The notes beneath the pieces were generated by a model. It was given only the letters and a program-made list of their open reading frames with translations. It did no database searches and was not told where the DNA came from. A stretch of DNA of 5,731 nucleotides from an uncultured Dehalococcoidia bacterium (GTDB taxonomy: Bacteria; Chloroflexota; Dehalococcoidia; Dehalococcoidales; UBA3254): contig CAITCX010000355.1 of assembly GCA_903890885.1 (NCBI GenBank), forward strand, positions 1 to 5,731. Direction: 5' to 3'. The stretch's first letter is position 1, and every line of letters starts with the position of its first letter. The translations under genes were made by a program, and so were the position numbers. This document shows positions 1-5,731 of the stretch, piece by piece.

Positions 1-704
1 GAGAGTAGCGAGATATCATTACTTCCATCGCCTATCGCGCAAACAAGTTCAATAGGGATTTGTAGATGAGAACACAGGACTTCCATGGCCTGGCCTTTGG
101 ACGCTCCGCAGGTGACAATGTTGATGAACTTAATGTCCGGAAAGGCGGGAGTAACGGTCCAGGTCAAATTTAACCGGTCGGCAAACTTCTCAGCAAATTT
201 TTCAGCTAACTTGATTTCATCCGAGGTCTTAACCGCAATACCGCCTTTGATGATTTTTTCTTTTTTCCAGATCGTGTGAAGATCAGTCACGACAGCTTGA
301 ATGTCGAAAAAATCTTTTCGAAGGGCCGTGCGCCAGCTTTCTTCCACCACAAAGTATTGGGAGTGAGAAAATAGATCTATCGGCAGGCCTTCTTTCAAAG
401 CATACTCGGTCATTTCCTTAACCAGGGCTAAAGGAATAGGTTTTGAATAGAGCTCCGTATCCTTCTGCGGATCATAGACCAACGTACCGTCAAAGAAGAT
501 ATGAAAACCGTCTAATCCTAATTCCTTTAAAACTTTAAGGCTGGCCCCGGTGGAGCGACCTGTGCAGAGACAAATGCTGAAGCCGGCTTCCCTGGCCATA
601 GCGATAGCTGAACGATCGGCAGTCGATATGGTACCATCTTTATTGATGAGAGTCCCGTCAATATCCAGCACAAGAAGTTTATAATCGTTTCTTTTGGAAG
701 TCAC
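1..704 (-). CDS. Cof-type HAD-superfamily phosphatase, C-terminus cut by window edge
   Basis: The minus-strand frame is open from about position 719 to the left edge, giving 234 visible residues. It shows all four haloacid dehalogenase motifs: DIDGT near residues 14-18 (nucleophile Asp plus general acid Asp), CTGR near 48-51 (motif II Thr), the lysine of GASKGQ (motif III) after the cap, and GDGSND near the visible end (motif IV, Mg binding). The long insert between motifs II and III is the C2 cap of subfamily IIB (Cof/YbiV type). These cytoplasmic enzymes dephosphorylate sugar phosphates or other small phosphometabolites; the substrate cannot be read from sequence. Roughly the last 20-40 residues are missing. 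I chose the GTG at 704 because AAGGA lies 4 bases upstream and the DIDGT motif then sits near the usual distance from the N-terminus; TTG at 719 is an alternative. The gene follows the permease gene by 22 bases without a terminator, so co-transcription is likely. Oddity: where relatives usually have an Asn-Gly-Ala stretch after motif II, this protein reads FFDGTLVYD. Confidence 0.9.
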   Translation of the reverse strand, partial: MTSKRNDYKLLVLDIDGTLINKDGTISTADRSAIAMAREAGFSICLCTGRSTGASLKVLKELGLDGFHIFFDGTLVYDPQKDTELYSKPIPLALVKEMTEYALKEGLPIDLFSHSQYFVVEESWRTALRKDFFDIQAVVTDLHTIWKKEKIIKGGIAVKTSDEIKLAEKFAEKFADRLNLTWTVTPAFPDIKFINIVTCGASKGQAMEVLCSHLQIPIELVCAIGDGSNDISLL

Positions 705-726
705 AGTTTCCTTGATCAAAAGTGGT

Positions 727-1665
727 CTAAAGGGCTCTAATTTCTTCAAACATGAATTTTACATAAGAAATAACAAAGCAAACCACTGTCAATAGTACTG
801 TTACTATTATCTGCGGCCATACACTGATAAAGCTTTGCCAGAACGATAATGGAGTGGTCATCAGGTAATTGGCTGCATCTGTTGTAAAAATCGTTAATAA
901 TTGGGAAGCCGACCTGGTGGCAGGTACCAAAGTTACGACCATAGACTCGGTGAATAAGTAGATAGGGGACAGGCGTGCTACGAATATAGCAGATTGGGCT
1001 TTGGCTATAGAGTCAGCCTGAGCTACGATTGATGTGTAAATGATGGGGTAGAAGAAAGCAAAAAAGATCCAGACACCTATGGATAAAACAGCGGATACAG
1101 CAGTTTGTTTGAACAATGTGGAGAAGAGTATGGCTAATCCCAGCCAGAAGCCTCCATAAATGATTCCAATAATAAGGAAAAAGAACAAACGGCCAAATTC
1201 TTCAACTGAAGGGGGCAGTCCGAGCTTTAATATTCCTATTCCGGTAGATACTAGAACAATAGAGGTCAAGGTTACGGCAACAGTTATTAGACCTGCTAAA
1301 AATTTGGCATTTATGATATTATCACGATAAATAGGTTGAGAGACCAGATGGCTGAGTGTGCCATTATTTTTCTCGCTATTAATAGCATCAAGGCCCAGAA
1401 CTATCCCGACGACTGGAAGAAGAATAGCCATTAGTGATAAAAATGAAGTAGGGATCAAGGTATTGGTATTGGTAAAAGCAGGGGTTGTGAAAAGTTGAAG
1501 AAAAATATTTTCGCCTGATAGATTAGACGCCGCTGCTTTCAAATTGGCGGCTGAATATATTATGTACACTATCCCCGCAAAAATAACTAAGAACATGATC
1601 ATGAAACGCCAGTTATTGAAATGATCTTGCAGTTCTTTTTTTGTCACCGTATAAAATGCCGACAT
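727..1665 (-). CDS. ABC-2 type transporter permease
   Basis: This 312-residue integral membrane protein has about six hydrophobic segments, near residues 22-40, 73-92, 121-145, 158-182, 188-212 and 283-304. After the second segment it carries the charged stretch NSEKNNGTLSHLVSQP followed by YRDNIINAKF. That matches the family pattern Glu-(Arg/Lys)...Gly-Thr-Leu...Leu...Pro...Arg...Lys of ABC-2 permeases of the NosY/ABC2_membrane_2 kind. The large loop between the first two segments and the loop at about 213-282 would be extracytoplasmic. Family knowledge says such proteins pair with a NatA/CcmA-like ATPase to export a substrate or to insert or remodel envelope components; the substrate here is unknown. 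The start ATG lies one base after the stop of the ATPase gene. A good ribosome site (AGGGG, 1676-1672, six-base spacing) is embedded in the last codons of that gene, so translation is probably coupled. It probably works as a dimer with two ATPase subunits. Confidence 0.9.
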   Translation of the reverse strand: MSAFYTVTKKELQDHFNNWRFMIMFLVIFAGIVYIIYSAANLKAAASNLSGENIFLQLFTTPAFTNTNTLIPTSFLSLMAILLPVVGIVLGLDAINSEKNNGTLSHLVSQPIYRDNIINAKFLAGLITVAVTLTSIVLVSTGIGILKLGLPPSVEEFGRLFFFLIIGIIYGGFWLGLAILFSTLFKQTAVSAVLSIGVWIFFAFFYPIIYTSIVAQADSIAKAQSAIFVARLSPIYLFTESMVVTLVPATRSASQLLTIFTTDAANYLMTTPLSFWQSFISVWPQIIVTVLLTVVCFVISYVKFMFEEIRAL

Positions 1666-1666
1666 T

Positions 1667-2593
1667 TTAAGCCCCTTTTATCATCTTTAAATAGATATCT
1701 TCAAGTGCATAACTCTGAAGTTGCATTTGAGTTATGAGCCCGCCTTTATCGGAAATAGCTTTAGATATCTCGCGTCTTAAATCATCACTGCAGGTTAGAG
1801 TCAAGGTATTTTCATTTTGATCCACGCTTAAAATACCCTTAACAGTTTTAATATTTTCAATAATATCTGGTGTGATTTCAGCCAATTGAACTTCAATGGC
1901 CACTTTTCCCTCTCCGGCTTTTTTGCTCAGTTCTTGTATAGAGCCCTCAGAGATCAGTTTACCTTTTGACAGGATTCCCACGTGGCTGCAAATGCGTTGA
2001 ATCTGACTCAATTGGTGAGAAGACATAACGATCGTCATATTTTTGTTCCTGGCTATTTCCGCGATTAAGTCAAGTATTTGCGTGATACCCGCGGGATCAA
2101 TACCTGAGGTGGGTTCATCTAAAAAAGCTACCCTGGGCTGTTTGATGAGGATGTCGGCGATAGCCAGACGCTGCTTCATACCCTTTGAAAAATGGGCAAC
2201 TAGTTCATCGGATTTGTCTTTAAGCCCCACGTCCGCCAGGGCCTGGTTGACTGCCGTTTCAGCTTTCTCATCGAAAACACCGTTGAGATTAGCTGTATAC
2301 AGCAAGTTATATCTGGCACTGAGGTCGTTATAGAACCCCACTTTTTCCGGGATGTAACCTGAAATACGCTTAACTTTTAAAGCTTCATGAGTTGAGTTTA
2401 AACCATTAATGCTGGCAAAACCCGAAGTGGGTCGCGTGAGTCCTAACAACATAAGGATGGTCGTGGTTTTCCCTGCCCCATTCGGTCCGAGGAAGCCGTA
2501 TATTTGTCCCTCTTCGATTTTAAGATTCAAATTATCGACTACAGTTGTGTTGCTGTATTTTTTTGTCAGGTTCGAAGTTTCGACCATTACCAT
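1667..2593 (-). CDS. ABC transporter ATP-binding protein (NatA/CcmA-like)
   Basis: This 308-residue cytoplasmic ATPase subunit energises the adjacent permease. All nucleotide-binding motifs are visible: Walker A GPNGAGKT at 36-43, a Q-loop region GYIPE at 79-83 with Glu where many ABC proteins have Gln, the signature FSKGMKQR at 135-142 in place of LSGGQ, Walker B VAFLDE at 155-160, the D-loop GIDP at 164-167 and the switch His at 193. The degenerate signature and Q-loop are usual for ABC-2 exporter ATPases, so activity is expected. Residues from about 228 to the end form the extra C-terminal domain found in many of this group. The start at 2593 lies five bases after the stop of the upstream NEW3 gene, with AGGCGG (2607-2602) as a reasonable ribosome site eight bases upstream. 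A second ATG two codons later (2587) is possible but less well spaced. The gene ends one base before the permease start. The substrate is unknown. Confidence 0.95.
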   Translation of the reverse strand: MVMVETSNLTKKYSNTTVVDNLNLKIEEGQIYGFLGPNGAGKTTTILMLLGLTRPTSGFASINGLNSTHEALKVKRISGYIPEKVGFYNDLSARYNLLYTANLNGVFDEKAETAVNQALADVGLKDKSDELVAHFSKGMKQRLAIADILIKQPRVAFLDEPTSGIDPAGITQILDLIAEIARNKNMTIVMSSHQLSQIQRICSHVGILSKGKLISEGSIQELSKKAGEGKVAIEVQLAEITPDIIENIKTVKGILSVDQNENTLTLTCSDDLRREISKAISDKGGLITQMQLQSYALEDIYLKMIKGA

Positions 2594-2598
2594 ATTCT

Positions 2599-3492
2599 CT
2601 ACCGCCTGCCCAATTTCAAGAACAGAACCGCCAAACCGGCAATGACCACGATAATGATAGCTATGCTTATCACGCCCCAGATTGAGGACGTTTCAACTGT
2701 TACTCTAACATCCATATTGCTGGAAACCTGGGAGTTGGAGGAACTAATAGTGACCATATAATCACCGGCAACGGTTTTACCGGAGGGAGGCGAGAAGGTG
2801 ACATCTTCCTGAATGCTTTGTCCTGCGCCCAAAGATGCTATTGTGGCTGGAGAAAAAGTTACCTTCCAGCTTTCAGGTTTGCTGACGATCAGGTTCAAAT
2901 TCTCCAGGGGTACTGAACCGGTATTCTTTAAATTGATGAGAAAATGGCTGTCTTTTCCTGCAGTCGCCCGTGTGGCCAGGTTGCCTGTGTCAGTAGTCAT
3001 AGAAAACTGGTATTTAGCTTTAACCACTGCAGTGAGATCAATGGATTGATTGAATTGACCTGAAGTGGCTTTCAGGGTTAGTTTATATTCTCCAGGATCA
3101 GGTGAAGTGCCCTGATTGGGGGACAGAGATATGGATAAGGTTTTTGAATCGGGAGTACCGTAATTCATAGGTCCAATTGGTATGGAAGAAACTTCTTTCC
3201 CAGTATATGTAATCGTAGGCTTCCATCCAGGGGGGCTGACCGTAGTTAAATTGGCGGTGATGGTATCATTACCAGAATAGGTTAAGGCTACATTGTAGTT
3301 GAACGTTACACCGGAATTGTCAGAGTATGATGGAACATCGCAAGTTAGTTTAATTGCAGGGGGCAGAGCAGGCGCGGCTGTAGGTGTGGAATCTTCAGCT
3401 GATACAGCTAGAGGAGCAGCTAAAAAGCCCATGAAGAGAGTAAAAACCACTGTGATGCCCAGAATGAGATTAAGCAACCGTGACTTGACCAT
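2599..3492 (-). CDS. Exported NEW3/Ig-like domain protein with C-terminal membrane anchor
   Basis: This 297-residue protein starts with a clear signal peptide: Lys3 and Arg5, a hydrophobic core at about 7-24, and a likely cleavage after AVSA at 29-32. A Pro/Ala/Thr-rich linker follows. Two beta-sandwich-like modules follow at about 48-157 and 160-267. Both look like NEW3 (COG1470-type, NPCBM-associated) domains; the second is clearest, with LKNTGSVPLENLNL, a Lys-Pro-Glu-x-Trp turn, then Ala-Gly-Asp-Tyr and a final beta strand. A single transmembrane segment at about 273-293 is followed by a basic tail ending KLGRR, so the modules sit outside the cell facing the envelope. There are no catalytic residues that I recognise. 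It is the first gene of the minus-strand cluster and is followed after five bases by the ABC ATPase, so it is probably an accessory or substrate-contacting component of that exporter. That role is inferred from gene order. The start is secured by GGAGG seven bases upstream and by the signal peptide beginning there. Confidence 0.85.
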   Translation of the reverse strand: MVKSRLLNLILGITVVFTLFMGFLAAPLAVSAEDSTPTAAPALPPAIKLTCDVPSYSDNSGVTFNYNVALTYSGNDTITANLTTVSPPGWKPTITYTGKEVSSIPIGPMNYGTPDSKTLSISLSPNQGTSPDPGEYKLTLKATSGQFNQSIDLTAVVKAKYQFSMTTDTGNLATRATAGKDSHFLINLKNTGSVPLENLNLIVSKPESWKVTFSPATIASLGAGQSIQEDVTFSPPSGKTVAGDYMVTISSSNSQVSSNMDVRVTVETSSIWGVISIAIIIVVIAGLAVLFLKLGRR

Positions 3493-3499
3493 TAATAAA

Positions 3500-3504
3500 C
3501 CTCC
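3500..3504 (-). promoter_or_regulatory. Ribosome binding site of the NEW3 gene
   Basis: GGAGG on the minus strand lies seven bases before the ATG at 3492. It is the best Shine-Dalgarno sequence in the window and fixes the first start of the exporter operon. Confidence 0.8.
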
Positions 3505-3525
3505 ATAAGTACAGATATTCTAGGA

Positions 3526-3556
3526 ATAATATTAATCATTTATCATTCAATGTTAA
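3526..3556 (-). promoter_or_regulatory. Possible promoter of the NEW3-ABC-HAD operon
   Basis: In the AT-rich part of the intergenic region the minus strand carries TTAACA (3556-3551, five of six matches to the -35 consensus) and TATTAT (3531-3526, five of six to the -10 consensus). They are separated by 19 bases, longer than the ideal 17. A promoter for this operon must lie about here because the neighbouring gene is divergent, but the exact boxes are uncertain. Close to the expected start lies a short inverted repeat, TATTC-TAG-GAATA, that could be an operator or chance. Confidence 0.3.
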
Positions 3557-3619
3557 ATAATGTTTTGCCCAGGCCCAGGCTGTAACTGCAGACTGAAGGA
3601 ATACTTACCGGATTGTCTA

Positions 3620-3648
3620 TTGAAAAGAACTTAGAAATAAGCTACAAT
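3620..3648 (+). promoter_or_regulatory. Sigma-70-type promoter of acpS
   Basis: TTGAAA (3620-3625) and TACAAT (3643-3648) are separated by exactly 17 bases, each with five of six consensus matches. The predicted transcript start near 3655 gives a leader of about 32 bases before the acpS ATG. The promoter is back-to-back with that of the minus-strand operon within the 194-base intergenic region. The rest of that region holds no gene that I can support. Confidence 0.65.
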
Positions 3649-3686
3649 TCTAGCACTATTTTACACACATATGAAATCGTTAGCAA

Positions 3687-4058
3687 ATGAAACAGATTTG
3701 TCTAGGAATTGACATAATTGAAATCCAGCGTGTCCGTCAGGCCTTTTTGACCTGGGGAGACCGTTTTTTGTGTCGTATTTATACCGCCAGGGAGATGGCA
3801 TTGTATGGCAATCGCATCGAGTCGCTTGCAGTACGATTTGCCGGTAAAGAAGCCGTCTTCAAAGCTTTAAGCCAACCCGGCTTGTATTTTAGCTGGCAGG
3901 ATGTAGAAATCCTTTCCGAGGTTAACGGACGTCCGAAGGTGAAATTGTACGGAGGAGCTTTAAAACGGGTTAATGAATTGGGGCTGGACTCTTTAGAGAT
4001 CAGCCTATCTCATTCCCGTGAGAATGCTGTAGCCATGGTAATTGGTATTTCAGAATAA
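3687..4058 (+). CDS. acpS: Holo-[acyl-carrier-protein] synthase
   Basis: The enzyme transfers 4'-phosphopantetheine from coenzyme A to the conserved Ser of apo-acyl carrier protein, activating it for fatty acid synthesis in the cytoplasm. The 123-residue length is normal for this small trimeric family. The N-terminal GIDIIEI motif (7-13) supplies the Mg-binding Asp9, and RFAGKEAVFKAL (50-61) holds the second metal-ligand Glu55 and the CoA-binding Lys. SLSHSRENAVA (106-116) is the conserved C-terminal strand and turn. The start at 3687 is essentially forced: an in-frame TAG lies at 3681-3683 and the GID motif begins only six residues in. No Shine-Dalgarno sequence is visible before it, so translation may be weak or rely on other features of the short leader. 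The next gene, yebC, begins 118 bases on and has its own promoter, so acpS may be a separate or only partly linked unit. Confidence 0.95.
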   Translation: MKQICLGIDIIEIQRVRQAFLTWGDRFLCRIYTAREMALYGNRIESLAVRFAGKEAVFKALSQPGLYFSWQDVEILSEVNGRPKVKLYGGALKRVNELGLDSLEISLSHSRENAVAMVIGISE

Positions 4059-4092
4059 CAGGGAATGATCGGTCCTGCCGCTTCAGTTAATT

Positions 4093-4121
4093 TTGACATA
4101 AGGCCGCTTAGCCCCTAAAAT
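4093..4121 (+). promoter_or_regulatory. Strong sigma-70-type promoter of yebC-ruvC-ruvA
   Basis: A perfect TTGACA (4093-4098) and TAAAAT (4116-4121, five of six) are separated by 17 bases. The predicted transcript start near 4128 gives a leader of about 49 bases to the yebC ATG. This lets the ruv operon be expressed independently of acpS. I saw no clear LexA/SOS-box palindrome over it, but SOS boxes differ between phyla. Confidence 0.75.
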
Positions 4122-4163
4122 AATCAGGTGAGATAATTGGATATTTACTGAAATAGTCAGGCT

Positions 4164-4169
4164 GAGGAG
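4164..4169 (+). promoter_or_regulatory. Ribosome binding site of yebC
   Basis: GAGGAG ends seven bases before the ATG at 4177, a textbook Shine-Dalgarno placement that confirms the yebC start. Confidence 0.8.
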
Positions 4170-4176
4170 AACTTAG

Positions 4177-4938
4177 ATGTCAGGTCATAATAAATGGTCA
4201 AAGATTAAAAGGCAAAAAGGCATTGAAGATGCCAAAAAGGGTCAGATTTATACAAAACTGACTAAAGAAATAATAATGGCCGCCAGAGAGGGCGGGGGAG
4301 ATATCGAGAACAACTTCAAATTAAAAATGGCCGTTCAGAAAGCGCGTGATTCCAGCATGCCCAAGGATAATATTGAGAGGGCCGTTGAAAGAGGCGCTGG
4401 AGGTAACGAGGGTGCGGTACTTGAAGAGTTGACGCTGGAAGGTTACGGCCCCAGCGGGACAGCTATTTTGGTGGATACCATCTGTGATAACCGCAACCGT
4501 ATTGTCCAGGAAATTCGTAATATTTTCAATAAGCAAGGCGGGACGATGGGCTCGGCTGGAAGTGTAGCCTGGCTTTTTGATAAAAAAGGTATTATAACCG
4601 TGGATGCTGAGGGCAAAGATCCGGATGAAATAACTTTATTAGCGATTGATGCTGGTGCTGAAGACGTTAAAGTGGAAGACGGCAGTATCGAAATTTACAC
4701 AAAAGCTAATGAACTCGAAATGGTTAAGAAAGCTCTCGAACAAAAACATATCTCAGCCAGCTCAGCTGAATTAGCAAAAATTCCCAAAACCTCGATAGAT
4801 GTTGAAGAGAAAGCCGCGATTCAAACCTTAAAACTGTTAGACCGGATGGAAGAGTTGGATGACGTTCAAAAAGTCTACAGCAATGTTAATTTCACCGATA
4901 AGGTGATTGAAAAATTCGAATCTGGAGATTATGAATAA
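4177..4938 (+). CDS. yebC: YebC/PmpR/TACO1 family protein
   Basis: This 253-residue cytoplasmic protein is full length for the family. It begins with the family hallmark MSGHNKWSKIK and continues with the N-terminal helical domain containing FTKL-like YTKLTKEIIMAAREGGGD (25-42) and the MPKDNIERA segment (61-69). The central GYGPSG, the NxxR run DNRNR and the GGTMGSAGSVAWLF block follow, all strongly conserved. YebC proteins were long annotated as DNA-binding transcriptional regulators; more recent work on the family, including mitochondrial TACO1, supports a role in translation at difficult stretches such as polyproline. Which role applies here cannot be read from sequence. It has a strong promoter and ribosome site of its own and is followed three bases later by ruvC, the arrangement that made yebC a classic ruv neighbour. 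No motif is missing. Confidence 0.97.
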   Translation: MSGHNKWSKIKRQKGIEDAKKGQIYTKLTKEIIMAAREGGGDIENNFKLKMAVQKARDSSMPKDNIERAVERGAGGNEGAVLEELTLEGYGPSGTAILVDTICDNRNRIVQEIRNIFNKQGGTMGSAGSVAWLFDKKGIITVDAEGKDPDEITLLAIDAGAEDVKVEDGSIEIYTKANELEMVKKALEQKHISASSAELAKIPKTSIDVEEKAAIQTLKLLDRMEELDDVQKVYSNVNFTDKVIEKFESGDYE

Positions 4939-4941
4939 AGG

Positions 4942-5433
4942 ATGATTGTTTTGGGCATTGACCCAGGTACAATCGTAATGGGATTTGGGATTATAGAATG
5001 CCTCGATAATGAGGTGGCTCTTATAAAATACGGTGCATTGAATACACCATCACGCTCTCCGATTGGAGAGCGTTTGAGTTTCTTGTTTGGAAATTTGCAG
5101 GCAATTATTACTAAATATCAGCCGGAAGTTGTAGCTGTTGAACAGCCTTTCATAGCTAAAAACGTCAAGTCCGCCTTTGCAATAGGGCGCGCTCAGGCTA
5201 TTGCCATTTTAGCCGCTGCCGAGGGGAAGCTGCCCTGTTTTGAATATACCCCGGCTGAGATAAAACAAAAAGTAGCGAATTACGGGGCTAGCAGCAAAGA
5301 ACAAATTCAGCAGATGGTCATGCTGCAGTTGGGTTTAAAAGAAATCCCTGAACCCAGCGATGCGGCAGATGCTCTGGCTGTTGCTCTCTGTCATATTCAG
5401 GCCATGCAGCTCGAAAAGTTATTAAACAGATAG
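4942..5433 (+). CDS. ruvC: Crossover junction endodeoxyribonuclease RuvC
   Basis: RuvC is the Holliday-junction resolvase: a dimer that makes paired nicks across the junction after RuvAB branch migration. The 163-residue protein has the RNase H-like fold with the four expected acidic catalytic residues: Asp7 in GIDPGT, Glu67 in AVEQPF, and Asp140 and Asp143 in SDAADALAVALCH. The basic junction-binding region around IKQKVANYGASSKEQ (107-121) is present. The start at 4942 gives the family's usual four residues before GIDPG. The stop of yebC is only three bases upstream, and the AAAGG there abuts the ATG with no spacing, so initiation probably depends on ribosomes finishing yebC. The more distant GGAG at 4924-4927 could contribute. 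A perfect hairpin lies in the coding sequence at 5052-5073. Confidence 0.97.
   Translation: MIVLGIDPGTIVMGFGIIECLDNEVALIKYGALNTPSRSPIGERLSFLFGNLQAIITKYQPEVVAVEQPFIAKNVKSAFAIGRAQAIAILAAAEGKLPCFEYTPAEIKQKVANYGASSKEQIQQMVMLQLGLKEIPEPSDAADALAVALCHIQAMQLEKLLNR
5052..5073. repeat. Perfect 9-bp hairpin inside ruvC
   Basis: ACGCTCTCC (5052-5060) is exactly complementary to GGAGAGCGT (5065-5073), with the four-base loop GATT. Six of nine pairs are G-C. On the plus strand a T-rich but interrupted stretch (TTGAGTTTCTTGTTTGG) follows. The shape is that of a weak intrinsic terminator or an mRNA stability or pausing element. It encodes the residues around Arg-Ser-Pro-Ile-Gly-Glu-Arg, so it may be coincidental. 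Confidence 0.45.
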
Positions 5434-5442
5434 AGTGTAAAG

Positions 5443-5731
5443 ATGATAGCAGGTATAAAAGGCGTAATCGAGGCCATAGGTTCAGGTTGGGTCATTATCG
5501 ACGTGGGGGGTGTAAGTTTTCATGTTTTTGTGCCCACTTCAACTTTAAGTCAGTTAGGTGTTGTTGGCCAGGCAGCCCGATTAAAAACACACTTGCATGT
5601 ACGCGAAGACAACCTAACTCTTTTTGGGTTCAACTCCCTCAGGGAGTTAACTTTATTTGAAATCCTGATCACGGTAAAAGGCATCGGTCCGAAAATAGGT
5701 CTGGCCATGCTTTCTGCCATGAACGCTGAAC
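5443..5731 (+). CDS. ruvA: Holliday junction branch-migration protein RuvA, 3' end cut by window edge
   Basis: The first 96 residues are visible and the frame stays open to the right edge; the full family length is about 190-200. RuvA tetramers clamp the four-way junction and load the RuvB motor. Residues 1 to about 63 form the OB-fold domain, starting with MIAGIKGVIE and ending in the hallmark LHVREDNLTLFGF (51-63). The helix-hairpin-helix domain follows, with its DNA-binding turn VKGIGPKIGLAML (78-90). The start is the ATG nine bases after the ruvC stop. The ribosome site is weak (GAGTG a few bases upstream), so coupling to ruvC translation is likely. The rest of ruvA, and probably ruvB, would lie beyond the window. 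A second small hairpin lies at 5632-5648 within the coding sequence. Confidence 0.95.
   Translation, partial: MIAGIKGVIEAIGSGWVIIDVGGVSFHVFVPTSTLSQLGVVGQAARLKTHLHVREDNLTLFGFNSLRELTLFEILITVKGIGPKIGLAMLSAMNAE
5632..5648. repeat. Perfect 7-bp hairpin inside ruvA
   Basis: AACTCCC (5632-5638) pairs exactly with GGGAGTT (5642-5648) across the three-base loop TCA. The sequence after it (AACTTTATTTG) is A/T-rich. It spans codons for Asn-Ser-Leu-Arg-Glu-Leu just after the OB-fold domain. It may be an RNA structure or chance. Confidence 0.35.

Noticed and set aside
85..279. Short plus-strand frame opposite the HAD gene
   Set aside because: The minus strand carries all HAD motifs over this stretch; the plus frame is a shadow.
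2170..2200. ABC signature FSKGM instead of LSGGQ as a sign of inactivity
   Set aside because: Signature variants of this Ser-Lys-Gly-Met type are normal in NatA/CcmA-like exporter ATPases; Walker A, Walker B and the switch His are intact.
2043..2761. Several plus-strand open frames opposite the ATPase and NEW3 genes
   Set aside because: They are antisense to clearly conserved coding sequence, have low-complexity or non-protein-like composition and show no family motif or ribosome site.
3567..3580. Tandem GCCCAG repeat in the intergenic region
   Set aside because: There are only two short copies, with no further spacing pattern or symmetry that would mark an operator, origin or attachment site.
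4059..4092. Terminator after acpS
   Set aside because: No stable stem followed by a T-run could be found between the acpS stop and the yebC promoter, so read-through into yebC remains possible.
4321..4536. Minus-strand frame within yebC
   Set aside because: It lies wholly inside a highly conserved gene and has no independent support.
4951..4953. TTG as an alternative ruvC start with better spacing from AAAGG
   Set aside because: It would remove the first three residues of the N-terminal beta strand before the catalytic Asp; the family normally has about four residues before GIDPG, matching the ATG at 4942.

Overview
The window (5731 bases, moderate G+C) is an ordinary-looking bacterial chromosomal segment with two divergent gene blocks separated by a 194-base intergenic region. 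No rRNA, tRNA, CRISPR array, insertion sequence or phage gene was seen. The set acpS-yebC-ruvC-ruvA, next to an exported NEW3-type protein with an ABC-2 exporter, would suit an anaerobic Chloroflexota (Dehalococcoidia-like) or a clostridial-type Firmicute. That placement is a guess from gene content and cannot be decided without a database search.

Left block (minus strand, read right to left): an exported protein with two NEW3/Ig-like domains and a C-terminal membrane anchor (2599-3492), an ABC ATPase (1667-2593), an ABC-2 type permease (727-1665), and a Cof-type HAD phosphatase that runs off the left edge (1-704). The first three genes are separated by only 5 and 1 bases, so they are almost certainly one transcript encoding an ABC exporter with an extracytoplasmic, membrane-anchored accessory protein. 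The HAD gene follows after 22 bases with no visible terminator and is probably co-transcribed. Its function need not be related.

Right block (plus strand): acpS (holo-ACP synthase, 3687-4058), then yebC (4177-4938), ruvC (4942-5433) and the first 96 codons of ruvA (5443 to the right edge). yebC, ruvC and ruvA are tightly packed (gaps of 3 and 9 bases). A near-consensus sigma-70-type promoter lies just upstream of yebC, and another good one lies upstream of acpS. RuvC (Holliday-junction resolvase) and RuvA (junction-binding subunit of the RuvAB branch-migration motor) act together in recombinational repair. YebC is a translation or transcription factor traditionally found beside ruv genes.

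I found no convincing undescribed system. The points most worth a second look are the NEW3-ABC exporter cassette, two perfect hairpins inside ruvC and ruvA, each followed by T-rich sequence, and the acpS start, which lacks a Shine-Dalgarno sequence and overlaps a short upstream reading frame.
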